From contig AP031358.1 of NCBI GenBank assembly GCA_037833965.1, forward strand, positions 132,001 through 196,000: 64,000 nucleotides of DNA, given 5' to 3'. Position 1 is the first letter of the stretch. Every line of letters begins with the position of its first letter. A model generated the notes under the pieces. The model did not search any database and was not told the origin of the DNA. It was given only the letters and a program-made list of their open reading frames with translations. The position numbers were made by a program, and so were the translations under genes. Source of the DNA: Marchantia polymorpha subsp. ruderalis. Lineage: Eukaryota; Streptophyta; Marchantiopsida; Marchantiales; Marchantiaceae. Shown here one piece after another: positions 12,960 to 23,593 of this stretch.

Positions 12960-14479
12960 TCGTGGATTATTCCGGGACCGGTTTATATAAACTATAAAAG
13001 CGCATATTCTGCGTTTTCTCAGATTGAGTGAAGTATGCCAAGTAGCTCATTTTCTAATCTTCCATATGACTATACCGCCTAATTTCTTTTAGTAGATGTG
13101 TTAAACTCTTTGTGCTTGTATGAGTGATGAGAAAGAAAAATTCCAAACTTAGATACAATTTACCTACTTCAATATATTAGATCATAATGAAGTAGCATAT
13201 GATAAAATGCAAGACAAATTCAACTAGGTATCAACTGATTAAGTACAGAGCCAATACTTTCCTTACAATATAAAGTATTTCATAATTAAAGTAGTTCTTG
13301 GAGAATTATAGCTATGTATAAGTCACTTTGATTATCACAATGAAGATTGAAGATTTTATGGTGAGAAGAATACTATGGTTACACTATCCAACTAAGGCCG
13401 CTGCCACATGACCGGCAGCTGGCACCAAGCTCATGGCTGGAAGAAAACCAGGTTTTCGTAGGCAAGTTGGAGACAATCCCATAACCTCTACCACGCAATC
13501 CCATAATCTCTACCACATTGCCGGTAGTGGCTTGGGAGTGAAAAGGGAGAAATGTCTCTACTAAATGCAATGCAGTGGGAAGAAGTACTTGGAGAAGTAA
13601 ACCAAAAAGGCGCAAAACTATATGTGGAGTTGATAAATTGTGGAAAAACCGGATTTCCAAGCGGAAGTGACTGGTAGTTTGGAGCAGTTGATTTCTTTGC
13701 CACCTAGTATATGTCAAATTGCCGCTCTCTCCAGTGTGATAAAGGGGGAGCTGGCCTGCCAATGACAGGAGAGGGTTCACTACCGCTGCCGGTCGTGTGT
13801 TTTGGCCCTACTTTAACTACTTTGTTATTTTAGTTCCCGCTACATACTCAACTTTTGTAGCTATTTGATAAATTTTTACCATGTAAATTGTTACTTAATG
13901 CATACACTTCCACTTGTAAACATGTATCTCGTTACAGATTTATTCCATTAACATCATTGTCCATATTCACTATTTACACATCTAATCAATGATTTGACAC
14001 TATATAATTTCACATTAAGCACAATATCAAAATCTAACATGGTTGTGTTACGAGAAGATGATGACATGTGTCATTTTCTAGTCTATTGATATGTAAGGTA
14101 TAACTTACATTGTAGATGATTAGATTTTGGTCTTGCAACAAAATGTCTTAATCTTGACAAGTTGTGGATTAGTTTTGAGTGATGAAAATGATGATAAAGC
14201 TTCAAGTACATAGATCATGACTAATATAGTGAGATTCAAAACTAAGAGGTTTTTGAATCTAAGTGAAGATGACATATAAGAATAGATCCTAGAATGATAG
14301 TATACGGTATGAAACTACAAAGGTGTTGTTGACTATTTTTTATGGAATCAATATTCTTCATCAAGATCACTATACTCCTTGATTAATATATCATCTTCAC
14401 GATAATTTTTCAATGACAAATGCCATGATATATTTTGTTTGATATATTATTAGACAATGTTTATTCCTTGTTGGATGAT
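12960..14479. other. AT-rich block; TATA-like motif at its left edge
   Basis: Composition drops sharply to AT-rich near 12.96 kb. A TATATAAA run at about 12983-12990, followed by ACTATAAAAG, looks like a promoter TATA box, but no coding region follows on either strand. Apart from the small GC-richer inverted-repeat element at 13.4-13.8 kb I see only decayed sequence, which merges into the copia relic near 14.48 kb. Confidence 0.4.
13395..13812. mobile_element. MITE-like element with terminal inverted repeats (non-coding)
   Basis: CACATGACCGGCAGC at 13405-13419 and GCTGCCGGTCGTGTG at 13785-13799 are inverted repeats with one mismatch in 15. Both are preceded, on the outside, by a matching GGCC 4-5 bases away. 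The roughly 400 bases they enclose are clearly GC-richer than the AT-rich surroundings. A 133-codon open frame spans the whole element on the minus strand, but it has no recognisable motif and I treat it as chance. No clear target-site duplication could be fixed. This fits a non-autonomous DNA transposon. Confidence 0.5.
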
Positions 14480-14770
14480 GATTATGAACAAAATCTGAAT
14501 AAGAATAAATCTATAACAGAGTATGTGTTTTTACTTGATGATGGATGAATTAGTTGAAGATCTATTTTGTAGAAATAATTAGCTCATTTCACAATGAATG
14601 TTAAACATGTAGCAGCAATGAAAGCATCAAAGTAAGCTATTTGATTGAATAGTATTATCACTACGATGAAAATAAAACAGTACAATATCTATCCTTTTGT
14701 GATAGTCAGAGTGTGTTACATCTTGTTGCAAATCAAATGATGTATGATAGTGTAAAATGTATAAATCAGG
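14480..14770 (+). pseudogene. Ty1/copia RNase H relic, heavily mutated
   Basis: Reading from 14480 gives DYEQNLNKNKSITEYVF, which matches the copia pattern DYAGDLDKRRSTTGYVF ahead of RNase H. MNVKHVAAMKASK, matching the EAEYMAATEA region, follows. After a frame change comes CDSQSVLHLVANQMM, matching CDSQSAIHLAKNP. Several in-frame stops interrupt it. It ends just where the gypsy-element repeat begins at 14782, so the gypsy sequence may have inserted into or beside it. A related relic lies at 26991-27540. Confidence 0.75.
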
Positions 14771-14781
14771 TCTCATGTTAT

Positions 14782-15283
14782 CTGTCGTGCGAATATATAT
14801 CGTCATACATTCTACATCGCTCACATGCTCCTCACATACGCATTCACACACATATACACATATAAAACGCGAGAGCGTACACACTCAAATGTACCACAAC
14901 TAATAATATGGAATCTTCCCCACTGGAATTCCCGTCAGTATGATTACCCCACTGGCAACAACCGTCACATACAAAGTCAAGCCCAACCCACTCCGGAGAG
15001 ATTCCTGGTCGCTAACATGCAGTCGCTCTACTCGCACTACTCCCAACGCGTTAGGCTCGACTCGAAGAACTGACGTTCTTCAAGTCGTCTTCGACCATAT
15101 ACCCTTCGCGACCTGAAACCCTAGCTTGACGCTCTTTTTTGGTAAATATCGAGTTACATGACAGCTGTCGTGCGAATATATATCGTCATACATTCTACAT
15201 CGCTGACATGCTATTCACATACGCATACGCAAACATACACACATATAAGACGCGAGAGCATACTACTCAAATGTACCACAACT
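14782..15283 (-). repeat. LTR-like direct repeats at the 3' end of the gypsy element
   Basis: A block of about 120 bases occurs twice in the same orientation, at 15283-15165 and 14901-14782, offset by about 382 bases. Each copy starts, on the minus strand, with TTGTGGTACATTTGAG and ends near CGCACGACAG. The upstream copy directly follows a purine-rich tract (minus-strand AGGGGGGCAAG, about 15293-15283), as expected for a 3' LTR start after the polypurine tract. One reading is a 382-bp LTR followed by a truncated second LTR. An LTR with an internal duplication is the alternative. Confidence 0.55.
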
Positions 15284-15460
15284 TGCCCCCCTAGCTGGCG
15301 GTCAGGTCCCTCTGACTCCCATATAGCCCTATCTACAACTACATGCTATACACCTTCTTGGGTGCGTGAATCAGTAGGCCCGATGCTATGTCGCCCCATC
15401 GTTAGTCGCCTATCTGCAATTCATAACATGTGAAGATCAAGTCATCTACCCCTCTGAAGT

Positions 15461-15595
15461 ACATTGAGGACAAACCCATCATTTAGCCAGAATAACATCG
15501 ATATGCGGAGTCATGCATGACATGGGCCATCCCATAGAACACCTATCACACACCAACATACGAGCCGCCTTATCGGCTGACCCACACAACATGCA
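15461..15595 (-). pseudogene. PHD-type zinc finger at the C terminus of the gypsy polyprotein
   Basis: The 45 codons from 15595 to 15461 show the PHD pattern: C-x2-C (CMLC), eleven residues, C-x2-C (VCDRC), x4, a position normally His, x2-C (GWPMSC), then W-V-C-P-x-C (WVCPQC). Seven of eight zinc ligands are in place with PHD spacing, and the conserved Trp two residues before the last Cys pair is present. The His position reads Pro (GWP for GWH) and one TGA stop lies just before the Trp, so this copy is inactive. PHD fingers of this class usually bind histone H3 tails. In gypsy elements a chromodomain often sits at this place after the integrase. Confidence 0.75.
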
Positions 15596-15959
15596 CCTGA
15601 AGCCAGCACGTACCATCTACGTTTGGGAGGTGGCATGGCGCACAATTGTGCACATGATCCTTCCAAACAACTCCGTCACGACCCTCCTATAGAAGAACTC
15701 CAGAAGATAACACATCCCGCACTCGCAAGATTGTGCGTCCCGCCGTTACATCCAATGTCGTCGATGCACTCTGCTATATATTGACGTAGTCTTCCACATG
15801 GAATCTACAAATCGATGGTTGATAACCTCCTCCTTGAATGGTTGCATATCGCAACGTATCTCTATGTTGAGCAATCACAAGATTCTCAAACGCTGCAGGC
15901 ATAACTCTCCGAAAGAGCTCTGCACGTTGAGAACATACTCTCGTCTACATGTTCGGGTC

Positions 15960-16735
15960 ATCAAGGTTCACCACCTTGCTAGACTCACGACGAATCGATG
16001 TTGGCAAGTCTGGATCTCGGCCGTACAATAGAAAATATGGTGAGAAGGAAGCCAAGGATGCTTGATGACTGAACGGTATCCCATGGCCAACCATGGTAAT
16101 TGAATATCCCAGTCTCCAAGATGACCTTTCTGGAGACCATACTTGCGCAATGTCCTCTTCACCGTCTGTACAACATGTTCAGCTAAATCATCCGCCTCTG
16201 GATGATACCGCGACGTGGTTCAATGATCAATCAACGCCTTGTCACACAAGACCTGAAAATCACCCTGAAACTCCGTTTCCTGATCGGTCAACACCTCAAC
16301 TGGTGCACCATAGTGACTAAGCACCCTATCAAGGAAAGCATATGCTACTCCCTCACTTGGCTTGTCAAGTAATGCCACAAACTCAATCCACTTGGAGAAA
16401 TGCTCCACCATCATGAACACGTACCGATGATGTCGTATAGTCAAAGATAATGGTCTAGCAAAGTCCAAACTCCAACGGTAACCCAACCCCATGATGGGTA
16501 ATGGATGTAACTCCGGCGTCAGGGTATTGAATGATGCCTTCACCTGATCACAAACTATGCAACGTGATACCAATTGATGTACATGAGTATGCATAGCACG
16601 CCAACAATACTGACGAAGAAGTAAGTTGTATGTACGCTTCACTCCAAAATGTCCCAATTCCTCACAATCATGCCTAACAATGCGTGCTCTCTGAGCTGGA
16701 TGTGGTCCTACTCGTACCTTACTGTCCTTCCACAT
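15960..16735 (-). pseudogene. Gypsy integrase, degraded
   Basis: The frame opening at 16735 runs about 170 codons, then continues after stops in 16162-15968. Visible are the N-terminal zinc-binding region (HDCEELGHFGVKRT ... CIVCDQ), the core aspartates in WSLDFARPL and VLTDQETEF, and, past a stop, the region that should carry the third acidic residue, followed by VKRTLRKYG-like sequence. These are the DDE features of Ty3/gypsy integrases, which insert the cDNA copy into the genome. TGA and TAG stops split the frame after the second aspartate, so this copy cannot make the enzyme. Confidence 0.85.
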
Positions 16736-17029
16736 CCGGAGAACATGTTATCCCTTCAATCGGTATATCTTCGCTCGCTGGAGAACGCGATCTTGCTCCT
16801 TGACACCCACTGTGCCTGGCACTAGACTGGTCCGTAGAAACTCCAACACCAAGGCATCATCGTGAACATCACGCTGATTCATACCACCATCCTCAACCTC
16901 AGGATCTAAAGATTGACCATCCACTCTCTAACTAGAGTAAGATGTTAGATGGTCCTCCCTGCTAGAGTCTCCACGTAACTAGCACATGAATGCAGATGCA
17001 TGCCAACCAAGCACCATCTCCTCGTCAAC

Positions 17030-18457
17030 CTCACCATGCCATCTAGCTCCGGTATCATCCTTTTGGCTAGTGCATGGGTTCCGACTCAAACCATCGGCAT
17101 TTAGGTTCGTAACTCCAAATCTATGTATCACCTAAAAATCATACTGTTGTAAGATGTAAGCCCATCACGCAAGCTTCCATGTGAGCTTGTAAGACTCCAT
17201 CAACCACTTGAGCGATTGATGATATGTGATAAGGGTAAACTACATACCAAACAAATAACACCTAAAGTGTGCCACAACCCACACAACTGCCAAACACTTT
17301 CCCTCGTACGAACTATACCTCGACTTCGTTGCATTGTTCGAACGACTAGCATACACAACCACAAACTCCTTGCCCTCATCATCACGATGCGTCAACATCG
17401 CTCCAAGTCCCAACATACTCCAATCAGTGTGCAAGTGGTACGGACGACCTCTGATAGATATCCTCAAGATGGGAGCGGCCACCAACCTAGCCTTGAGCTC
17501 GACAAAAGCTCTCTCCTGCTCATCTTCCCATTGCCACTCCTGATCTGACTTCAACAACTGGTTCAAAGTCTTGGCTATAGCATTAAACCCCTTCACATAC
17601 CTCCGGTAGTAGTTTGCCAAACCCATGAATGCACGAACTCTACTCATATCCGTGGGACGAGGTATGCGTGCAATAGCCTGCACCTTTGCTTGTTGAACTT
17701 CCAAACCACCTAGGTAGAGCACATGACTCAAGTACTTACACTTCTCTTGGAAGAACTTACACTTCCCAAGATGTAACCACAAACCATGAGCCCTCAACCG
17801 CTCTAGCACAATCTACAAATGTATCTGGTGTTGCTCCACCGTGTCGCTAAACACCAAGATATCATCAATGTAACATTTGACAAAATCTAGCCCTGCTAGG
17901 ATCCAGTCAATCACTCTCTGGAACTCGGCATGTGCATTCTTCAACCCGAAGGGTAAACATCATCACTCATACAAACAATCCTTGCCGTGGGAGTTGACGC
18001 CCCAAAACGTTGTCTTGGCCTTATCCTACTCTCGAATTGGCAACTGATGGTATCCTGGCCGAAGATCCAAAGTACTAAGAATCCTCACATGTCCCACCAC
18101 ATCTAAGATCTCCTCAGGTGTAGGCATGGCATACTTATCGGACTTTGTCTGCCAATTGATAGGACGGTAGTATCTACACATGCGCATATCCGTGTAGTTG
18201 CCATGTACATCCTTCTTCACTGACATGACACTGGCTGACGCATACTCACCATGCGATAACTCCACTAATCCAGCCTCCAGTAGGTCCAAGGTCCTACTCC
18301 GAATCAAATCCCTCTCCATCTCACTGTATCGATAAGAATGACAAAAGATTGGCGTATCACTAACCAATTCTATCCGTATATCGGGTCCAATCAAAGCATC
18401 CAACTCCTTCATACTGAAAGCAAAATAATTCCTATAATCTCGTAGGAACTGTGTCAA
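17030..18457 (-). pseudogene. Gypsy reverse transcriptase and RNase H, degraded
   Basis: From 18457 the frame shows the RT order: SVMSVKKDVHGNYTDMRMC, STLDLRPGYHQ (first catalytic Asp), PFGLKNAHAEFQRV, then CYIDDILVFSD, whose YIDD box is intact at 17872-17861. RNase H follows: HTDWSMLGLGA, YEGKCLAVVWVV and, further on, NADGLSRNP. Stops break the frame at 18028-18026 (TAG) and 17965-17960 (two TGA), with more near 17.2-17.8 kb. The domain order RT - RNase H - integrase places the element with Ty3/gypsy and apart from Ty1/copia. Confidence 0.92.
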
Positions 18458-18674
18458 CTGTCGACTCTCTCCTCCTGTGATCTAGGAACCAATCAATGGC
18501 TCCCATTCCTCCATAGTCACACTAGAGGAAGGCGATACTATCACTGGTTGCTACGCCACATCCTCCAAAGAAGGGGTCTCTGTAGCCTCCTTTCTAGCAA
18601 CCTCCGCATGACAAAATCTCTCAAACTGCATGGGCAGCAACTCTGGCAAGTACTCTCGTCACGTCCCATGAACT

Positions 18675-19818
18675 CTAAGGATGACGAATATCTCGCATGT
18701 CGCCCCCCGCCATTGCCACTACCGTCTTGGTAGGCAATGAGCTAACAAGTGGTGTATTAACCACCAAATCAACTCGCAAACGACTTTGCTCAGTCAAACC
18801 CAAGCTCACAATCCATGTCAAGCAATGCAGGTCCATAGCTTGACCCAAAACCTGACGACGCAAAGCCTGTGAAACTGAAGATGCTGCGGTCACACCAGTC
18901 ATAAATCCCATCACACGCTCTCTCTCGTCACCGTTGGGTTCCACCAACTAATGTACTACAGAATCCCAAAGTAGCTCAGGTTCACCATCACGATATGCAT
19001 GTGATGCTTGATAACTAACTAACGTGGGTAAAGCCATCCGATGCTGACCTACGCGGTTCACCAACGCCATATGTGATCTTTAAGCCACTCTCACCACTTG
19101 AGAATGTCAAGAAGCATCCAAGATACTGTCAACGATGAATGTAGGATCACGCCGCACAGAATCATAAGCATGACGCAATATCGCTCGTGGCAAAAGGTTG
19201 GTCCACCATAAACGTGCACGTGATGAGCACGTGATCCAACCCTCTCAACATCCAACAATACTGTTGATCCAATCTATGCTCGGACCTGATGGACACTCGC
19301 CATCAATTGGGTCCGAGTGTCATCCAACAATGGTACGTTCTCTAGAATGTATGCTGGAGAATGTGTCTGCTGCACCTAGAGATGACGTAATACTCGCAAC
19401 ATCTTCCAAAACATCCGAGATCTTGGGTCATGCAACCCTGTTCCATATCCAACGCGTGTGTGTATGTGACATGGCCATCCCGCAATCATCAAATCAATAT
19501 GGCCAACTCGGTCAAGGTTTGGCACTTCTAACAATGAAATGTTTGAAGCCAGTGCCTTCTGGTATCCTTGAACTGTTGATTGTGGCAAGAATGAAGGAAA
19601 ACGCTGCATCAACTGTGCAATATGTCGTGAAGAAACTCGGCGTGTTGTCTCATCCTTCTCCACATATAAGTATCTACGTACGAGGATACCTGACTGCAAC
19701 ACTGCAGCCAAACTTGTAGTGATCTCACCAAAAAGATCCAACACACAAACACCATGTGGGGTATACTCCCACGCAATCGGTGTCGTAACAAATGGCGACA
19801 GTGCGTTAGGACCACCAA
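18675..19818 (-). pseudogene. C5-cytosine DNA methyltransferase domain inside the gypsy polyprotein
   Basis: Canonical C5-MTase motifs appear in order on the minus strand. Motif I is VLDLFGEITTSL from 19744 (usual form DLFxGxG, two glycines lost). A motif II-like YLYVEKDE follows. Motif IV is GWPCHIHTRVG, with the catalytic Cys codon at 19471-19469. Motif VI is AYILENVPLLDDTR, with the ENV triplet at 19342-19334. Motif VIII-like SRAH/RLWW is split by a frameshift near 19.22 kb. Motif IX is ERERVMGFMTG at 18926-18894. Motif X is VLGQAMDL at about 18851-18828. The order is that of Dcm/DNMT1/DNMT3 enzymes, not the permuted DRM order. Upstream the frame is continuous with the post-protease linker (LSPFVTTPIAWEYTPHG). 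Stops at 19821-19819 and 19378-19376, among others, kill it. It would transfer methyl groups from SAM to cytosine in DNA. Confidence 0.85.
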
Positions 19819-20664
19819 CTAGCCAATCACCGGAAGCCCTCTTTGCCTCTGCTTGTAAAGAGGCTTCACTCCAAGCCTCTTCACCAATCTATCAGCCTCC
19901 AGCTGTAGTGCCTTACAAGAACTCCAAAGTGGAACATCTAAGGGTGAAGACATCGTCGCTGCGAAGCTCACAACCTCCTCCACATCCACGTAGACTGAGG
20001 TATCATCGGCGAACATGTTCCCCTCCAACAAGTCATCAGGCCAGGTAAGCATTTTGCTAAAACCCGCAACGGATGCCAAGACTGCAGTTGAAGATCCAAG
20101 AGATCGATCTCGAGAAATAGATCTCACCGGCAGCTCGCTCAAACGTCCATTGCCAGACTGCCAACCAGGACGATAGGCAGCAGTCTCCGTCCAATAGTCC
20201 ATCAAAAAATCCATCGGATATAACACAACTCCACCAACAAGCACATCATATGACTCTGCTGATGTAATCACCGCACGAACTCCAAACTACGAGCTATCAT
20301 GAGCATGATCATGCCTCAACTGCACCGCTATGCTCTCCTTGGTCATAAAGTAAGACCTATCGCTGGCGCCACCAAGTGATGTCTAGATCTAAAATGGGCA
20401 ATGTTTCAACTCTAAACTTTGAATACCCAAACTAATGCATGTAGCATTGCCCAACATCAAGTACTGTGCACCAGAATCCAGCAAATCTCTGGCTATGACA
20501 TACACTTGTCCGGTAGAACTCACCAAGCGAAATAAGCCACTCCGATTGTCCACCATACACACACCAGGGACAACACTCTCACGATCAATGGCTGGTCGAG
20601 CTGGTAAGGACTCCATCCTTGCCGCTGCCGCCTGCCAAGATGTCTTCTCGATCAATGTAGACAT
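19819..20664 (-). pseudogene. Gypsy aspartic protease (retropepsin) and following linker
   Basis: The frame from 20664 contains LLDSGAQYLMLG, with the catalytic DSG at 20478-20470; this is the single-Asp retropepsin motif, active as a dimer, that cuts the gag-pol polyprotein. A stop ends this part near 20389. After about 100 degraded bases the same region continues as a linker (20271-19819) with YDVLVGGVVLYPMDF and TETAAYRPGWQ. That linker ends at a single TAG (19821-19819), after which the methyltransferase frame goes on without a shift. The linker has no known domain that I recognise. Confidence 0.8.
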
Positions 20665-20955
20665 TGAGGATGGCTTCTCAACTGTAATTTGGCACTCGTA
20701 ACCGTGACTCTCCCACGCTCACACGACATGGCTGCTACTCGAAATACTCGAGCCAAATCAATACCAGAGTCCATCAGCTCCGTGGTTAAAAAAAAATGGA
20801 GATCTCAGCACTGAAGCGACCATCCGCATCACTACACCGGATGGCACGTCCGCGTCCACTACAGATGATGTAAGAATCTCTGTTCTACCTCCAGTGTCAC
20901 TAGTTGGTGCAGGTCTCATAAATGAACTCCTGCCCACCTCCGACAACAAAAAGGA

Positions 20956-22553
20956 CTAGGGAAGTCTGGCCTGATGTCCACCCTCATCCCTCTTAGGGTC
21001 CAACTCCACAGTCGCACCACGTGGCTCTGAAGCGCGAGCACCACCTGTGGTTACTACAACTGATGCCTTCACGTGTGCTGCACTTGCCAAATAGGAAAAA
21101 TCCTCTGCCTCGTAAGATGTGGAAGTGCTCGCCCCAATACCAACCATAGCAGCAAGCTTCTGCTCCAACTGCTCAATCCGAGCAGCCATAGCGTTCTCTG
21201 TGGCAGAAGTACCACTCGTCACGGTACGCTCAATGGCACTGGTACCTCTACCACTCCTACCGCCTCTACCACCTCGGCCTCGTGGAGCATCACCGCCACG
21301 ACCTCTAGTGAAGGTCAAAATGACCGCTCGTCAAAATGACCGCAAACCGACGACCCCGGATGAAGGTCAAAACAACGCTCTCGAGGATGATCCGCTCGAC
21401 CACAATGATCACACACCATCTGCGCTGGCTGTGGCCTAGCCTGTGAAGTTTGTCCCCCTCTCTCCTGAAGACAATCCTTCCTCATATGACCAACTCCATA
21501 TGTCCAACATGATCGTTTCTGTGGCTGGCCGGAAAATGAAGGCAATGGTGGCCGCGCACTAGGCTCTCTGTGACCTGAAGGATATCGTGTCTGAACTCCA
21601 CGACTCCCACTACTACCACCCATGGGGCGAGACTGTGTTGTGCTATGTGGGACACGCGAGGTAGTGGTTGTGTTCCTTGCAAATGTAGACGTCACCACCC
21701 TCTCCTCCACCATGTTAAGCTCAATCTTCTTAGAATGAGCAAACACATGGGCCAATGTGGGTGACGCATTGCTCATGAGAGTAGCATCACGAACTTTCCT
21801 CCGCAACTTTCTGTTCAAAATCCGGTGCCATTATTGGACAGCCCGTGCGTCAGTCACACCGTGAATAACTGAGATCAATCAACGCATGCGAATGTATGTC
21901 TTCCAAAGACTCTCAGCAGTCTTCCGCTCAAACTCCTGGAGACTCCTGAACTTTTCCGTCTTCACCCCCTGATAGTTCTTCCTAAACCTCTTGAAGAACT
22001 CGAGAATGGGGCTAAACAAAGGTACACCACTAGCATCTCCACTCATGCCGCCACCCGCAATGCTAACCGTACAGTTGGCACCAGTTGCGCCAACTCCTCC
22101 ACTAGTACTCTCGCTGGCGCTACAACTCGCACCTCCACTGGTACCCACACCACCCTGGGTAATGGATAAGTAGTTCGGAAACCAATGACGTCTCCATGCA
22201 TCGATCTTTGCAACATAATCTCTTCCAAACTCATGATAATGATCCATGGGAGGCCCCTCCAAATGCTGAAATAACCCCTTCCACGTAAAGAAGGGTGTGA
22301 ACAACGTGAGGTTACATAGAAACTGCATATCACACCACGTGTCAAACTCCTGAATAAAATCATCGTGCTCGATGTTGCCCACTGCATCAGAGTACCGTCG
22401 AGGGCCCTTCACGGCCCCGTACATCCTGTCCATGTTCCAAATCAATGGGATTGGAACACTTGATGATATCACCAGTGAAGACTCTGTGTCTGCAACACCC
22501 TGGTCCTCCTCCGCAACAACTAGCAAGATAGGTGAAGGTAGCCGATACCTCAA
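20956..22553 (-). pseudogene. Gypsy gag (capsid and zinc-knuckle nucleocapsid), degraded
   Basis: Two large frames, 22553-21879 and 21818-21315, are separated by a short stretch with stops. They show a retrotransposon-gag capsid region (AESLWKTYIRMR, RKLRRKVRDATLM, KKIELNMVEERVV) and two zinc knuckles. The first, CWTYGVGHMRKDC, has lost its second Cys to Tyr; the second, CDHCGRADHPRERC, is intact. A third frame (21318-20956) carries an Arg/Gly-rich stretch and a short coiled-coil-like segment (IEQLEQKLAAMVG), probably the gag-protease linker. Gag packages the element RNA. Confidence 0.8.
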
Positions 22554-22689
22554 CCCACTCCGCGTAAATCCACTGCGTTCCTTAACAGGTGCACGAAACT
22601 GCTCCGTGATGACGAAAACTCAACTGCCACCACTGCCAGATCTCCACCTAATAACCTTGTCCGCATCTGACGTCGTGCCGCACTAAGCT

Positions 22690-23593
22690 ACTCTAGCTCT
22701 TCTAGCTAAGGGGTATGAGCAACCTAACTTGTCATCACCGCAAGAAGACTCTCACGGTCTACTGGTCATCACTCCAGTCTCACCGTGAGAGAAACATAGA
22801 TAGGCCGGCCAGTGATCAAGTCCAGCCGCACTATCGACAACACACAGGAGTAAAACTACTCCGGAAATCAGCGTCATCCCTACACGGGCGCGCACCAAGA
22901 AGCAAGACTGAAGAGTATCCAAACACAAGCAAACAGCTAGTAACGACTCTCTACTCTTAAAGAACACAGAACAAAACAAGAAAACACACACGGGACATCG
23001 CATCGCGATCTCGATTCGATCTCCATCGCCCTCCTATCACCGGCAACTTAACACGTACAAATGGTTGCTTGCATGCTAGCTTTCTCCTTGCTCTCACGTT
23101 CCCAGCAGTAGGTCGATCACGAATCCATCACCAATTGGACCTTGGAAAAACATCTCCACGTCAAGCAGTGAAACTACTCTAATATTCAACTAGTAGGCTA
23201 TCAGACTATGATTTCATAAGGAAATCGCTAACAAAGATTTTAAGTACGTTAACCGGCTAATTATCAAAAATCATAACATTCTGTGATCAGGTTGTATATG
23301 AAAACGATAAATGCAATACCGTACTTATAGGATCTTCAAACTACAACAAGTGAGATTGTATACAAACTCCAATCTCTTCAAAATAATTTCTATAATAAAC
23401 CTAACACTCCTCTTTTTTTTTCCACAATATTTACCAGAAGATAAATTCTGAGTCTATGCCTGTCACAGTTTTGTAACACTAACTACTAAGGTATATCATG
23501 ATTATAGTGTCGTCCAAATTCACTTTTTCCGAAACATTACATCAGGATTGAAGTTCAATCATGCAGTGAGGCCTCCGCTGTACACAAAAGATG
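22690..23593 (-). other. Leader side of the gypsy element and junction with AT-rich DNA
   Basis: Upstream of gag on the minus strand lies about 400-500 bases of moderate-GC sequence, probably the element's leader. I looked for the 15.2-kb LTR-like repeat and for a tRNA-Met type primer-binding site here and found neither. From about 23.19 kb the DNA turns AT-rich, which may mark the truncation point. A run of nine T residues lies at 23413-23421; it could be the poly(A) trace of the Y14 pseudogene above, but that is weak. Confidence 0.4.

Larger units (their letters stand above)
14782..23100 (-). mobile_element. Decayed Ty3/gypsy-like retrotransposon carrying a DNA methyltransferase and a PHD finger
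   Basis: Read on the minus strand, the order is gag (about 22.55-20.96 kb), aspartic protease (20.66-20.39), linker, C5-DNA methyltransferase (19.8-18.7), reverse transcriptase and RNase H (18.46-17.0), integrase (16.74-15.96), PHD finger (15.60-15.46), purine tract and LTR-like repeats (15.3-14.78). The protease-RT-RNase H-integrase order is that of Ty3/gypsy. Many stops and several frameshifts show the copy is dead. The polyprotein linker runs without a break into the methyltransferase frame, apart from point lesions, so the extra domain is part of the element and not a later insertion. The left end on this strand (above about 22.7 kb) lacks any match to the 3' repeats, so the 5' LTR seems lost. 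The right boundary coordinate is approximate. Confidence 0.88.

Noticed and set aside
13379..13780. 133-codon minus-strand frame
   Set aside because: It coincides with the non-coding inverted-repeat element and has no recognisable protein features.
22690..23190. Search for a 5' LTR and tRNA-Met primer-binding site of the gypsy element
   Set aside because: No match to the 15.2-kb repeats and no TGGTATCAGAGC-like site on the coding strand; the 5' LTR is treated as lost.
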